A stretch of DNA of 64,000 nt. Source: Thalassia testudinum (taxonomy: Eukaryota; Streptophyta; Magnoliopsida; Alismatales; Hydrocharitaceae). The position numbers and the translations under genes were made by a program. Shown piece after piece: positions 11,028 to 21,679 of the stretch. Below the pieces are notes generated by a model that was given only the letters and a program-made list of their open reading frames with translations, was not told the DNA's origin and did not search any database. The DNA lies in assembly GCA_037157565.1 (NCBI GenBank), contig JAZHRO010000063.1, positions 92,132,001 to 92,196,000 on the forward strand, given 5' to 3'. The number at the start of each line of letters is the position of its first letter. Position 1 is the stretch's first letter.

Positions 11028-12288
11028 CATTTTTTTGTATTGCATTTAGAAATGATCTTAAGCTAAAGATTTTCTCCTGAGGCGACATAGGTGTGTCTAT
11101 TGTTGGATATTGTGAGAACCAACTGCAGAGAAGACTACCAGTACTTTAAGTCTTACATGTCATAGACCATCTCTCAACTAACCAAGACTCTTGATATTTA
11201 AACCTTAAGTACGATTTCCAGGACCTAGGAGGTTTTTTGCCTTACTCGAGAGCTCAAGAGATTATGGCTTGTGCATAGTGAAGGATCAAGACTGGCCAAA
11301 TGAACATTAAGACTCAAGCCCAGGGTTTCACGAATTTTTAAGTGCAGGTTGGTCCCAGTTTCAGCTCGTGTCTTCGGATTGACCCTTAAAAAGATGACGG
11401 AAAACTCAACTCCCATTTTTTGACATTTGTGGCTCAAAGAGAACAGGGTATTTGCCCTAAAGAACCTTTTTAGGGGAAGACTTTACAGATATTTGCGAGA
11501 TATACTGACTTATTTGCATCTTTTTTTTTCTGTGAAACATGTGTCAGTATATCTCTTACAACATTATTTGGAGGAGCACACTTTTCTTTTTGGTGGGAGG
11601 GTTCCTTTTTGGTGGAAAGAGTCTCTCCTAAACACAAGACTAAAGCATGGGATAAAAAGTCTACCTATGCGCACAGGTAGGGACTCCACCTTCCCTAATG
11701 AACACTAGGGTTGGATCTTATGTTCACCTGGTCTTTCTTGATATGTGTAGTCTGAACCAAGATTACTTAGGCTCTCGAGTAGAAGCAAACCAATGGATCC
11801 TGTACTGGTGTCTCAAGTACAAGAATACGTCCTTAGTTAGGAGAGATTCTGATCTATCTTGTCAATGCTCAAGTGAATTAAACCGAGCCTGAGCGAATCA
11901 AGCTCTGTGGCCTGGAAAGTCTTCAAAACAATGGTTGAATATCCATAAACACTTATTGTATTTTTGTTTCAGCCGTCAGATCATTACTAAACACCATTTT
12001 TTTTTTTCATAGATGGAAACTGCATGATACCCTAAAATACCCAGATCCTATGGATGCCTATCCACCCCCCTATGCCAAATGATGCTATGTCCTCATATAC
12101 ATGCAAGGAAGGGTAGAGGAAGGGTGAGAGCTGAGCTGCAGGGTATACAGCAGGGTGGTAGGGTGGGTGGATGGTGGGTGTTGAAGTGAAAAGTGAAGTG
12201 AACGTGACAGCGGCGAAGTGTTGTTGGGGTGCCTCCCAATGAGTGCTGAATTTAACATCCCCAGCTGGACTCAGAATGAGGCACAAAA
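11028..12288 (-). other. A 3' untranslated region, no gene seen
   Basis: Between the integrase stop and the PPT. The only recognisable piece is a block at 12227-12257 (plus strand GCCTCCCAAT-GAGTGCTGAATTT), directly after the integrase frame, which has a counterpart in I at 62161-62190. No env-like frame or further protein motif is visible. Confidence 0.6.
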
Positions 12289-13537
12289 TTAGTTACCCTC
12301 TAGTAGGGCAACAGTTTCTCCAACGGGGGCAGGTTCATGAGTAAGATAGGGTTTCAAACGCTGCCCATTGACTGTAAATTTATGCCTAGATTTGGGATCT
12401 TCAATCTCAACGGCACCGTTGGGAAATGGTCTCAAGACCAGGAAAGGACCAGTCCATTTAGACTTCAGTTTCCCAGGAAAGAATTTGAGCTGGGCATTAT
12501 AGAGCCAAACTTGCTGAGTTGGCTCAAATTCCTTCCGCCGAATACGGTTGTCGTGAAAAGCCTTAGTGCGTTGCTTGAAAGTTAAGGCAGAATCGTAGGC
12601 TTCACGACGGAGCTCTTCTAGCTCCTGGAGTTGGAGTTTCCTTTCTCGACCACACAGGTCTAGGTCGAGGTTACATTGGTGAACCGCCCAATAAGCGAGG
12701 TGTTCCAACTCCACGGGCAAATGACAAGGCTTCCCGTAAATGATTCTATAAGGAGACATACCAAGGGGAGCCTTGGAGGTGGTCCGATACGCCCAAAGTG
12801 CGTCAATCAGCTTGTCGGACCAATCCTTACGGTCAGGCCGAACCGTTTTCTGGAGAATTTGCTTGATTTGCCAGTTCGACACCTCTGCCTAGCCGTTCGT
12901 CTGAGGATGATATGGGGATGAGATACGATGGTGAACTCTGTATTTCCTCAGAAGTGCCTGAAAAGAAGCATGGGTAAAGTGGCTTCCTCCATCCGAGATA
13001 ATGGCTCGAGGGATCCCAAAGCGCACAAAGATGTGGTCTTTGACAAATCGAGTGGATATAACTTGGTCAGCACGGCATGTGGGAATAGCCTCAATCCATT
13101 TCGAAACATAATCCATAGCCACGAGAATAAATTCGAAGCCGTTGGAAGGAGGAAAGGGACCCATGAAATCAATTCCCTAAATGTCGAAGATTTCCGCAGC
13201 TAGGATGGGTTGTAAGGGCATCATGTCATGACGTGACATTGACCCTAACAACTGGCACCTAGTGCAATGTTTGGCATACTTGTGTGCATCCTAGTGAAGG
13301 GAGGGCCAAAAGAAACTGCACTGCAACACCTTGGCTGCAGTTTTCCTCCTAGAAAAATGGCCTCCGCAAGCCTGATCGTGGCAGAAGGATAGCACACTAG
13401 GGAATTCGCTGTCAGGAATACACAGACGGATGATTTGATCAGCACCTATTCGAAAAAGAAGTGGATTATCCCAGAAATAATACTTTGCTTCTGCCATGAG
13501 ACGCTCGCGCTGGTTTTTAGGCCAGCCACGTGGAAGG
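12289..13537 (-). pseudogene. A integrase and C-terminal end of pol, broken
   Basis: Gypsy-type integrase, which joins element DNA to the chromosome. In reading order: the pre-integrase segment (DNPLLFRIGADQIIRLCIPD); a HHCC zinc-binding region (CHDQACGGHF and HKYAKHCTRC); a catalytic core with the first Asp in GIDFMGPFP, the second in ISDGGSHF and the Glu in AEVSN; and a C-terminal region with KLKSKWTGPF and the end TVALLEGN. In-frame stops fall after FFWPSLH (about 13290), before GIDFMGP (about 13176) and just before AEVSN (12889-12891). The 5' side of the frame continues at 21680, beyond element C. Inactive, but every expected integrase domain can be read. Confidence 0.9.
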
Positions 13538-15446
13538 TGATGAGTCGATTGTTCGCTTTAAAGTCATTTGTAGTTTTATGTGGTAGAAAAATCGACTAAT
13601 CAATAATTAAAAAAAATAACCACTCGCAGAAGAGTGGGTCATATCCACAGGGAGGCAATGACGTATTTAAATTCGCACCGGTTAAAAACGTTTCTTCGTG
13701 GTTAGTTTAGATGAAAATCAAGCCAAATTTGCCTTCAGATTAAAGTTGAATCAAGAAAACATGCTGAAATAGCAATTTTTAATAACCAGAGGATATTTGT
13801 TGCAATGCAGATTCAATAAAATATCATTACAAGATGACAATGGTAGAAAATGTAATTATTAATGGGATGAATATTGTAGCAAAATAGGGGATTAATTCCC
13901 CTTTTTCGTGCGTGAAGAGGAGTGGACGACCGGAGGCAGGAAGCTCGGAGGAAGTTCTTTGGACCGAGGGCTTCGCAGCAGTAGTGGTAGCGAGTCGCGC
14001 GGTGGTCGGAGTCGGCCGAACGGAGCTTCGACGAAAGTGGCTGCTAATGATGGTTGTAGCTACTGAAGGGGTAGCTGTGCGCATGCGTTGAGCGCTGCTG
14101 CCGGGGGTGAGTGCGCGTTGCTGGTGTTGCGGGCACACTGGAGTTGAGCGCGCGGAGGGTTGCTGGCGGGCACGCTCTGGTGGAGGCGGATGCTGCTGCA
14201 GGTGGTAGGTGCAGGCGGACGGTGCGGGTGCATTGCAAGCTGGAAGGCTTGAAGAAGAACGCACGCCTACTGCCTGCATGAAGAGGTGCTGTAGGGTGCT
14301 GGCCGTGCCCGCCTTGCGTGCGGCTGGAGGGTGTGCGGGGGAATGCTGCAGGAGGTGCGGCCTTGCTGCAGGCATGCGGCGGGCGCTGCAGTCGTAGGGG
14401 CATGCTTCTGCAGGAGATGGGTATGCACACGGTTGGTGTGGGCATGAAGTGGAGGTGCAGGGTACTGGCAGGGGTGCGCTAGAAGCTGGAGGTGATGCGC
14501 GTGCGTAGGCTGGCGGTCGACGCTAGAGATGATGCAGGCGAGGGCTGGCGGTTGGCGCTAGAGGTGAAGTGCAGCAAGGGTGGTTGCTGCTGCAGGCTGG
14601 AGATGATGAAGAGGCGTGTGTGGGCTGGTGGTTGGCACTGGAGTGGATGCTGCAGGAGGTGGTTCAAGTGTGCAACCGGAGGGGTGCGGGTGTGGAGTGA
14701 GCGGCCGGTTGTTGCTGGAGTGTGGGTCGAAGCTTCAGATGTCCAGGAAACTTCCCGGACGTCTTAGCTAACTGAGAACTGAAATTACAGTGGCTGCGGT
14801 GGTGGTTGTTGGTGACGATGGCGAGGGAGGTGCACGCTGAGGTGCTCATGGTAATTTGGACGAGCTATGGATGGCGGTGTGGCCTGTCACACCACATGCC
14901 CACGGTGGTGGAGACTCGTCGCCACGGTTGAGGCCGGTGGTGTGGAATGGAGGAGAGACGAACTCTCTGCACAGTGGTGGGTTGGGGGTGGAGGCCTCCT
15001 CCGCTTGGCAGCCTCTTTCCTCTTTTTGTAGCTGCCTGCACAAATTTGAATGGAGAGGCGGGAGCAGATCCACCTTCTCCACTAATCCATGAATGTGGCT
15101 TTTGTGCAGCAGGAGGCGTTGCAGCGGCAGCCGAGCCATTGCTGAAAAGAAGAAGAATAAAAGATATTATTAAAATATTATGGTTATTTATATACAAACC
15201 CTAAACTTTTATGTTAACTTAAAATTAATGCATGCTATGTACCTAATTGGTTAACTAATTAAATGAATGACATTCTAAGTTAATTCTAAATGCATTTAAA
15301 ATATGAATGCAATGTATGAATTATGTAATTAAATTAGAAATATGAATTAATCTATTTACATCCTAATTTATGCAGAATAAATGTTAGAATTAACCTAATG
15401 TCTAGGTACTTAAATACTTAAATAGCCCACAAATATGGGCTAATCA
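13538..15446 (-). repeat. Element C 3' LTR
   Basis: 1909 bases, collinear with 19811-21674 except for extra bases near 15249-15300 that are missing in the 5' LTR. The central 1 kb (13900-15120) is GC-rich with degenerate CTGCAGG and GCTGGAGGTGATG repeats. Both strands are therefore full of long spurious frames. TATATAAATA lies near 15183-15192 on the minus strand. A terminal inverted repeat TAGCCCA...TGGGCTA lies at 15423-15442. Confidence 0.88.
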
Positions 15447-15484
15447 AATACCCCCATGTCTAGTTTTTGCTAGTGCCTAACAAA
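15447..15484 (-). promoter_or_regulatory. C polypurine tract and decayed palindrome
   Basis: Read on the minus strand, GACATGGGGGTATT abuts the LTR start TGATTAG. The neighbouring palindrome is TTTTGTTAG-GCA-CTAGCAAAA, with one arm mutated relative to E and I. Confidence 0.75.
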
Positions 15485-15852
15485 ATTAAGCAAAACCTAG
15501 CACTCCAAGTAGACTAGTCAACCAAATTGGTCTTCCTTCAGAAGCATATTAAGTTCAGACTCTAGACCCATGGTTCCTAAGTAGTTGCTAAGTTACAGAC
15601 TAGGTCGGCTAAAGACGAGTTGCAGGCACAAGTTTCCCTGATTTCTGACTCTACCCTAAGGTTTATTGATCCCTGAGGTTAAAGCATCCGTGCCTGTGCA
15701 TTGGTCTGAGTTATTTGAGTTAAAGGAATTTTTTTTAATAATATATATATATATTTTTTTTTGTTTGATTCTTCTAAGTCTAACCTCAGATCGGCTATCA
15801 ACATGGTTTGTGTCGGATTCATTGTCCCGATTACCATACCTAGAAGGGTGCC

Positions 15853-15997
15853 TGGCTTTCGATGCTTCGAGATAGCACTGCCCATAACGACCCCAAGAAC
15901 TCCTGGCAATCAACACTTCGAGATAGTATCGCCCATGGATTTCTTAAGTGAATTCAGGCCTATGGCAATCGACACTTTGAGATAGGGCCGCCCATGG
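15853..15997 (-). repeat. Three 34-bp modules in C 3' untranslated region
   Basis: Copies at 15853-15884, 15905-15938 and 15964-15997. On the plus strand each reads GGC-AATCGACACTT-CGAGATAG, then CGCCCATGG, with variation. Matching triplets occur in E (33982-34125) and F (6187-6332), with start-to-start distances of about 52-59 bases. Confidence 0.75.
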
Positions 15998-16579
15998 TAC
16001 CTGAACCGCACAATGCGCTTACATGCCCCCAGTACGATGGATATCCTAAGAGACAAGCACCGAGGAGGTAATATGTTATCATCGCATCCTCAAGGTGAGT
16101 ATATACTCCACCTTTCCTGCGGTGGGAACTCTTCCAATCAAAATGTGTTTTCAAGCCTCTCCTAAGTCAAAACTAAGAGAACCAAATCTCTTTTCAGAAA
16201 GAAAGAAATTAAGTTAATTACCAGACCAAGTGTGTGAAATTTGGATGCTTGGGTTACAAGGACCTGTAAACCAAAAGGTAGAACAAGACTCCAGGTACTA
16301 CCCCACCTTTTAACTCAAACCCTAGCATCCCTTCCTCAACCTCTTGAGGAATGGTCTGCAACATAACTCCTACTTAAGTTTTTAAGTCCACAAAGGACCC
16401 TAAAGGTCTAAAGCTAGTAGCTCATTTAGCTTCTAAAGTTTGACCCTAGAATTAACTTAGTCTACCCTAGAGTTCTGATTTGCTTAAGACTGCAAGATCT
16501 AGTCAGTTAAGCTCAAAACTCTTTTTTTTTTATGCAAATGTATGCAATGAATGCACTATGCTATGTATATCCCCAAGTA

Positions 16580-16616
16580 CACCCCCCCATGCCTAAAATC
16601 TACAATGTCCTCATTG
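16580..16616 (-). promoter_or_regulatory. C internal second polypurine tract with palindrome
   Basis: On the minus strand CAATG-AGGA-CATTG (16616-16603) is followed by TTAGGCATGGGGGGGTG (16596-16580). It lies about 170 bases past the ORF stop. The same pair is in F at 5417-5451. Confidence 0.55.
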
Positions 16617-16785
16617 CATAGAAGGATATTACCTGGGTTAGAGCTGGGCTGAATAGACAAAGAACCTGCAAATCAGGTTCAAGAATTACAGAAATAGGCC
16701 CTAAAAATGAGCAAAGCAATGTTGGCCTAGAAAATAGGTAACCTAGGATGTTGGCGAGTTGATGATGAATCCCGATAGCAAATGC

Positions 16786-18225
16786 TCACCCAACTAAGAT
16801 GGGAATGAAATCTTCCCAGGTCACCAGAGGAGGTTCTAAAGGATAAACAGGTATAACAACCTCCAAAGGGGTAGGGGGAGGATGACAAGGATCCTCCAAA
16901 AGGTATGGGGAAGGAATGGTGCAAAGATAAACCCCCAGGGTAATGGACTGACTAAAGAAATCATCAATCCATACCCGATACTCCATTACGGGAAATATTG
17001 GTTTGTTAAGCCCCCCAGTCATAACAAAAGTGAGCAATTCTCTAAGGCAAGGATCATCTAGGGTGTCCAAGTTATGAGGTTGCGGGATGGCCATAAGATC
17101 TAGGTTGGGTTTAATCAGCTCAGTGTCCAACCCTAACACTCTTTCTAAATCCTCAATTGCATCCATAGCATTCCTTGCGCCATCACATGTATCTTCCTGC
17201 TCTTCATCAGGAGTCACAATTTCACTTTCAGATATAAGCGAATCAGAGGGTGACTTCGAAATGAATGAAGGCAGGTTGGAAGCAATAGATCTAGGGATTA
17301 TCCTATCAATGTCATCCCCAGGTTTTTGTTCTTTACTCAAATCTTCCCTGGAGTCTATATGTGAATCCACATAAATCTTAGAAGTTGCTTCAAAATTTTC
17401 TATCATTTCATCATGAGGAGAAATATCATCAATGGTTGTGCTAAGGAAACCTAATTTGGTCAAATTTGTGACATCCTCTAGGGCTAACTCTTCAAATAAG
17501 ACATAATCACCCTTAGTGTCACTCCAAATTTTGAATGTAGGTTCCTCATATAATTCATCTTTCTCCTCATCAGACAAATCATCATATACCTGAGGCCTAG
17601 AATCATCTAATATCTTAGTAGATCCCTTAGGGTGCTTTATCTGAGGTAAATGGTTTACATTGGTAACATCAGAATCCTCAAATAGGTCAATTTCTTTAGG
17701 GTTAGGTTCCCCAAGGATGGGCTTGAGTTCCATCTCGTGATCAGAAGGGAGGGTAGGATTAACAACTTGACTTTGACCCACTTCATCAAATGTCACGAAA
17801 ATACTATCATCTAGGTCGAGGTCTTCCAATGGTACCATCATTCCCTTCTTTTGACTCCAATATAATTCAGGTGGATACTCAACCTTATTATCATCTTCCT
17901 CGAGTTGCCACCTTTCTTCATCCAATGCATAGCTACTTTCATGTGTATCTTCCTCCCACCTAAGGTGTGAATCTCTCAAGGAAGTGTCATCTAATGGGGA
18001 GGTTTCAAAATCGATCCTCGAAAAATAGCTATTCTCCCGAGAATTTCCCTCCAACTTAAAGTGTAGCTCTCCCACAGGAGATGCATCTATTGTAGAGGGG
18101 TGTACGTCATCCTCAATGGGGCAGATTGGGTGGCTAATTTCATCTCTTTCTTGTTGGCCTGCTCTCGAAGATTCTCCTAACAATTCAATCATTTCATTTT
18201 GCATTTTCTGTATTTTCATCTTCAA
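16786..18225 (-). CDS. C acidic protein of unknown function, 479 codons open
   Basis: An uninterrupted 479-codon frame in the gag position of element C, with no match I recognise. It is strongly acidic (many Asp and Glu). The first 35 residues are Lys/Met/Glu-rich and could form a short helix. Two internal repeats share the pattern W-S-x-x-K-G-x-x-V-x-x-E-D/E-L: residues 121-138 (YWSQKKGMMVPLEDLDL) and 231-248 (FKIWSDTKGDYVLFEEL). The C-terminal third is less acidic and carries YRVWIDDFF, LEDPCHPPP and TWEDFIPILVG. Element I has the same order of motifs (62330-63993), which supports real coding. The true start is uncertain: a frame in I and a shifted frame in C (18230-18390) conserve more residues upstream (NPPSL...GWTDT). 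No zinc knuckle or catalytic motif is seen. A substitute capsid or RNA-binding role is inference only. Confidence 0.6.
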   Translation of the reverse strand: MKMKIQKMQNEMIELLGESSRAGQQERDEISHPICPIEDDVHPSTIDASPVGELHFKLEGNSRENSYFSRIDFETSPLDDTSLRDSHLRWEEDTHESSYALDEERWQLEEDDNKVEYPPELYWSQKKGMMVPLEDLDLDDSIFVTFDEVGQSQVVNPTLPSDHEMELKPILGEPNPKEIDLFEDSDVTNVNHLPQIKHPKGSTKILDDSRPQVYDDLSDEEKDELYEEPTFKIWSDTKGDYVLFEELALEDVTNLTKLGFLSTTIDDISPHDEMIENFEATSKIYVDSHIDSREDLSKEQKPGDDIDRIIPRSIASNLPSFISKSPSDSLISESEIVTPDEEQEDTCDGARNAMDAIEDLERVLGLDTELIKPNLDLMAIPQPHNLDTLDDPCLRELLTFVMTGGLNKPIFPVMEYRVWIDDFFSQSITLGVYLCTIPSPYLLEDPCHPPPTPLEVVIPVYPLEPPLVTWEDFIPILVG

Positions 18226-18390
18226 AGAGGAGAGGTCATTTCTATCATGAGAGAGTCAGGCTCAGGCTTATAGTACCCAGAAGTATCTGTCCAACCATTA
18301 TAATTTTTCAGGGAGGGTGGGTTGGGTATTTCTATGGTGTGTGGGATATTGGGCAAAGCAAATCACGCTCCTAGGTTCTGCTCACTGATT
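18226..18390 (-). pseudogene. Likely N-terminal extension of the C acidic protein, out of frame
   Basis: Another minus-strand frame reads IPNPPSLKNYNGWTDT and continues towards the 479-codon frame. Element I reads NPTTLHDFPY and then GWTNT at the matching place (63870-63993). A frameshift or stop near 18226 would separate it from the main frame in C. Confidence 0.45.
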
Positions 18391-19789
18391 TAGGGCTTAA
18401 CCAGGCCAATACTCCTATAATAGGAGTAAAACGGATCGCAATGATTGTCATTATGTCCATCAAGGGATGGACCATCTCGGCATCTGGGATCGAAGGATGC
18501 AGAGTGGGGGTGAGGGTGTGGGCAAGATGTGAAAGGATGAAAATCAATGTGGTCCATTCTAACTCACACCTCAATCAGAATTCCCCAAGCAAAACACAAT
18601 TCAAAAAGGACCTTTTAGGTCTTTCCCAATTTAGGCTTTTGATTTTAAGTCAGATTGCAGGTGACAATACAATTTGTTTAATCAATTTAGCACCTATTGT
18701 CGACCTACGGCTCGCCTAAGAAGACCTAGTTGGAGCTTAGGTGTTCTTCCCTAAATCTCAAATGGTAGAGCAACTCCAAAGACGAAAGATCGAGGGATGC
18801 AAGTAGGCCTAAGCCTTCCGTTGAAGCTATGCTTTCGCGATGCTTCTCAACTACCCCCAAAAATCTGCGACAGGGTATCACCCTCTTTGGATTGACAAAA
18901 CCTTTGATCTCAAGTTCCGAACACTTCAAAATCCAACGGTAGGAGGGCTCTTGTCCTAGTCGTTTCAAGACTTAGGAGTGTCTAAATGAGTGTTGTGGTG
19001 CAAAAGATATAAGTGTGCATTCACCGCAAAAGGATTTTGAATTTTGAATCGCACACCACATTTTACAATCAAGTCCTTGATTTTTAGATGTCCCTCCTCT
19101 AATTAGTCCTTTTTCACGAATATATGTGACCACTTGTTAGATCGCTTCAAGATAAATTTTGTGGTCTTTGAATTAAATCCAAATGCAATGCGTGATCAAG
19201 AATAGGATGCAAAGTAAGAGGATGCGTACCTTGCTTCCAGCAATCAACAATGCAAGAATGCACGCAATGCAGAGAAGTAAATCTAGAGGCTGCTTATATA
19301 GACCTAAATGGTTCGTCCTAAGGGCAGGCAGCTCATTTTTTTTTATATATATTTTTTAAACTACTTATGCACAAGCAAATAAAAGTAATCAATAAACTAA
19401 AAACCTAAATCTAAAGAAAAGGGAACAGGCTCCCAAAAATTATCCAACACGGGCCTAAAACAAAATCGGGGAACAAACCCCTCAAAATATACCCCAAAAC
19501 AAGGGTTTCAAACCAAATGCAATGAAATATTAAATCTAAAGTCTTAATTCTATTCTAATCAGATTAACGACAAAATGTACAATGATGACCATCGCATCCT
19601 CGTCCTTCTCCTCCTTTTCAAAATAGCTCGACCAATTCTCCTCTAGCGATGTCAAGGGTCGCCTCTCACGATGGCTGGTTCCTCGCATAAAATTTCTCGC
19701 ACAGGAAAAAGAAATAATAAATGGTCAAATCACTATGCAATTGAGAAATAATCAAAATAAAATCAGGTGAAATTATTGCGTCTGTTGCC
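18391..19789 (-). other. C leader, no gene seen
   Basis: Untranslated sequence between PBS and ORF. No frame here is shared with another element in the window, and I see no motif beyond A/T-rich runs such as 19336-19360. Confidence 0.55.
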
Positions 19790-19807
19790 TCCTCGGCAAC
19801 AGCGCCA
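19790..19807 (-). other. C primer-binding site, tRNA-Asp type
   Basis: On the minus strand TGGCGCTGTTGCCGAGGA, two mismatches from the complement of the plant tRNA-Asp 3' end. It starts three bases after the 5' LTR and fixes the orientation of C. Confidence 0.85.
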
Positions 19808-19810
19808 TTT

Positions 19811-21674
19811 TGACGGGTCGATTGTTCGCTTTAAAGTCGTTTGTAGTTTTATGTGGTGGAAAAATCGACTAATCAATAATTAAAAAAAATAACCACTCGC
19901 AGAAGAGTGGGTCGTATCCACAGGGAGGCAATGACGTATTTAAATTCGCATCGGTTAAAAACATTTGTTCGTAGTTAGTTAAAATGAAAATCAAGCCAAA
20001 TTTGCCTTCAGATTAAAGTTGAATCAAGAAAACATGCTAAAATAGCAATTTTTAATAACTAGAGGATATTTGTTGCAATGCAGATTCAATAAAATATCAT
20101 TAAAAGATGACAATGGCAGAAAATGTAATTTTTAATGGGATGAATACTGTAGCAGAACAGGGGATTTATTCCCCTTGGCCGTGCGTGAAGAGGAGTGGAT
20201 GGCCGGAGGCGGGAAGCTCGGAGGAAGTTCTTTGGACCGAGGGCTTCACAGCGGTGGTGGCAGCGAGTCACACAGTGGTCGGAGTTGGCCGGAAAGAGCT
20301 TCAGTGAAAGTGGCTGCCAACGGTGGCTGCAACTGCTGAAGGGGCGGCTGTGCATGCACGTTGAGCACTGCTGCAGGGGGTGTGCACGCACTGCTGGTGT
20401 TGCGGGCGCGTTGGAGTTGAGCGTGTGGAGGGTTGCTGGCAGGCGCACTCTAGTAGAGGCAGATGCTGCTGCAGGCAGTAGGTGCAGGCGAACGATGTGG
20501 GTGCACTGCAGGCTGGAAGGCATAGAGAAGAACGCACGCCTGCTGCGTGCGTGAGAAGGTGCTACAGGGTGTTGGCCGTGCCCGCCTTGCGCGCGGCTAG
20601 AGGGTGTGCGGGGGAATGCTGCAGGAGGTGCGGCCCTACTACAGGCGTGTGGGTAGGCGCTGCAGCCGTAGGGGTGCGCTTCTACAGGAGGTTCATACGC
20701 ACGCGGCTGGTGTGAGCGTGAAGTGGAGGTGCAAGATACTGGCGGGCGCGCAATGGAAGCTGGAGGTGACGCACGTGCGTGGGCTGGTGGTCGACGCTGG
20801 AGGTGATGCGGGCGAGGGCTGGCGGTTGGCGCTGGAGGTGAAGTGCAGCAAGGGTGGCTACTGCTGCAGGCTGGAGATGATGAAGAGGCGTGCGTGGGCT
20901 GGTGGTTGGAGCTGGAGTGGATGCTGCAGGAGGTGGTTCAAGTGTGCAATCGGAGGGGCGCGGGCGTGGAGTGAGCAACCGGTTGCTGCTGGAGTGTGGG
21001 TCGAAGCTTCAGACGTCCGGGAAACTTCCCTGACATCTTAACTGACTGAGAACTGAAATTGCAGTGGCTGCGGCGGTGGTTGTTGGTGACGATGGCGAGG
21101 GAGGTGCACGCTGAGGTACTCATGGTAATTCGGACGAGCTCCGGATGGCGGTGTGGCCTGTCACACCAGATGCCCACGGTGGTGGAGACTTGTCGCCACG
21201 GTTGAGGTCGGCGGTGTGGAATGAAAAAGAGATGAACTCTCTGCACAGTGGTGGGTTGGGGGTGGAGGCCTCCTTCCCTCGGCAGCCTCTCTCCTCTTTT
21301 TGTAGCTGCCTGCACGAATTTGAATGGAGAGGCGGGAGTAGATCCACCTTCTCCGCTAATCCATGAATGTGGCTTTAGTGCGGCAGGAGGCATTGCAGCG
21401 GCAGCCGAGCCGTTGCTAAAAAGAAGAAGAATAAAAGATATTATTAAAATATTATGATTATTTATATACAAACCCTCAACTTTTATGTTAACTTAAGATT
21501 AATGCATGCAATGTACCTAATTGGTTAACTATGAATGCAATGCATGAATTATGTAATTAAATTGGAAATATGAATTAATCTATTTACATCCTAATTTATG
21601 CTAAATAAATATTAGAATTAACCTAATGTCTAGGCACTTAAATACTTAAATAGCCCACAAATATGGGCTAATCA
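19811..21674 (-). repeat. Element C 5' LTR
   Basis: 1864 bases, collinear with 13538-15446. TATATAAATA on the minus strand at 21457-21466 gives a U3 of only about 210 bases, so most of the LTR is transcribed leader. TAGCCCA and TGGGCTA near 21650-21669 form a terminal inverted repeat. Confidence 0.88.
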
Positions 21675-21679
21675 GAAGC

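Larger units (their letters stand above)
13538..21674 (-). mobile_element. Element C: complete non-autonomous LTR retrotransposon
   Basis: Minus strand, 8.1 kb: 5' LTR 19811-21674, PBS 19790-19807, leader, acidic ORF 16786-18225, 3' untranslated region, PPT at 15447 and 3' LTR 13538-15446. It sits inside A's pol between RNase H and integrase. The flanks are GAAGG (13533-13537) and GAAGC (21675-21679), a TSD with one mismatch. LTR ends are TGATTAG...CGTCA/ATCA, starting TG and ending CA. It has no protease, RT, RNase H or integrase, so it must have moved with enzymes from another element. Relatives in this window are E and I. About 11 mismatches in the first 190 LTR bases by eye suggest an age not far from A. 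Confidence 0.9.

Noticed and set aside
11028..12288. Env-like gene, as found downstream of pol in some Athila elements
   Set aside because: No frame of suitable length and no signal peptide or membrane segment seen.
13827..15204. Many overlapping frames on both strands, also 20086-21471, 32253-33294 and 59496-60398
   Set aside because: GC-rich, stop-poor LTR centres of C, E and I. Frames are not conserved between the copies.
15853..15997. CRISPR-like reading of the spaced repeats
   Set aside because: Only three diverged copies, in a plant retrotransposon, no cas genes; spacing sequence is conserved between elements.
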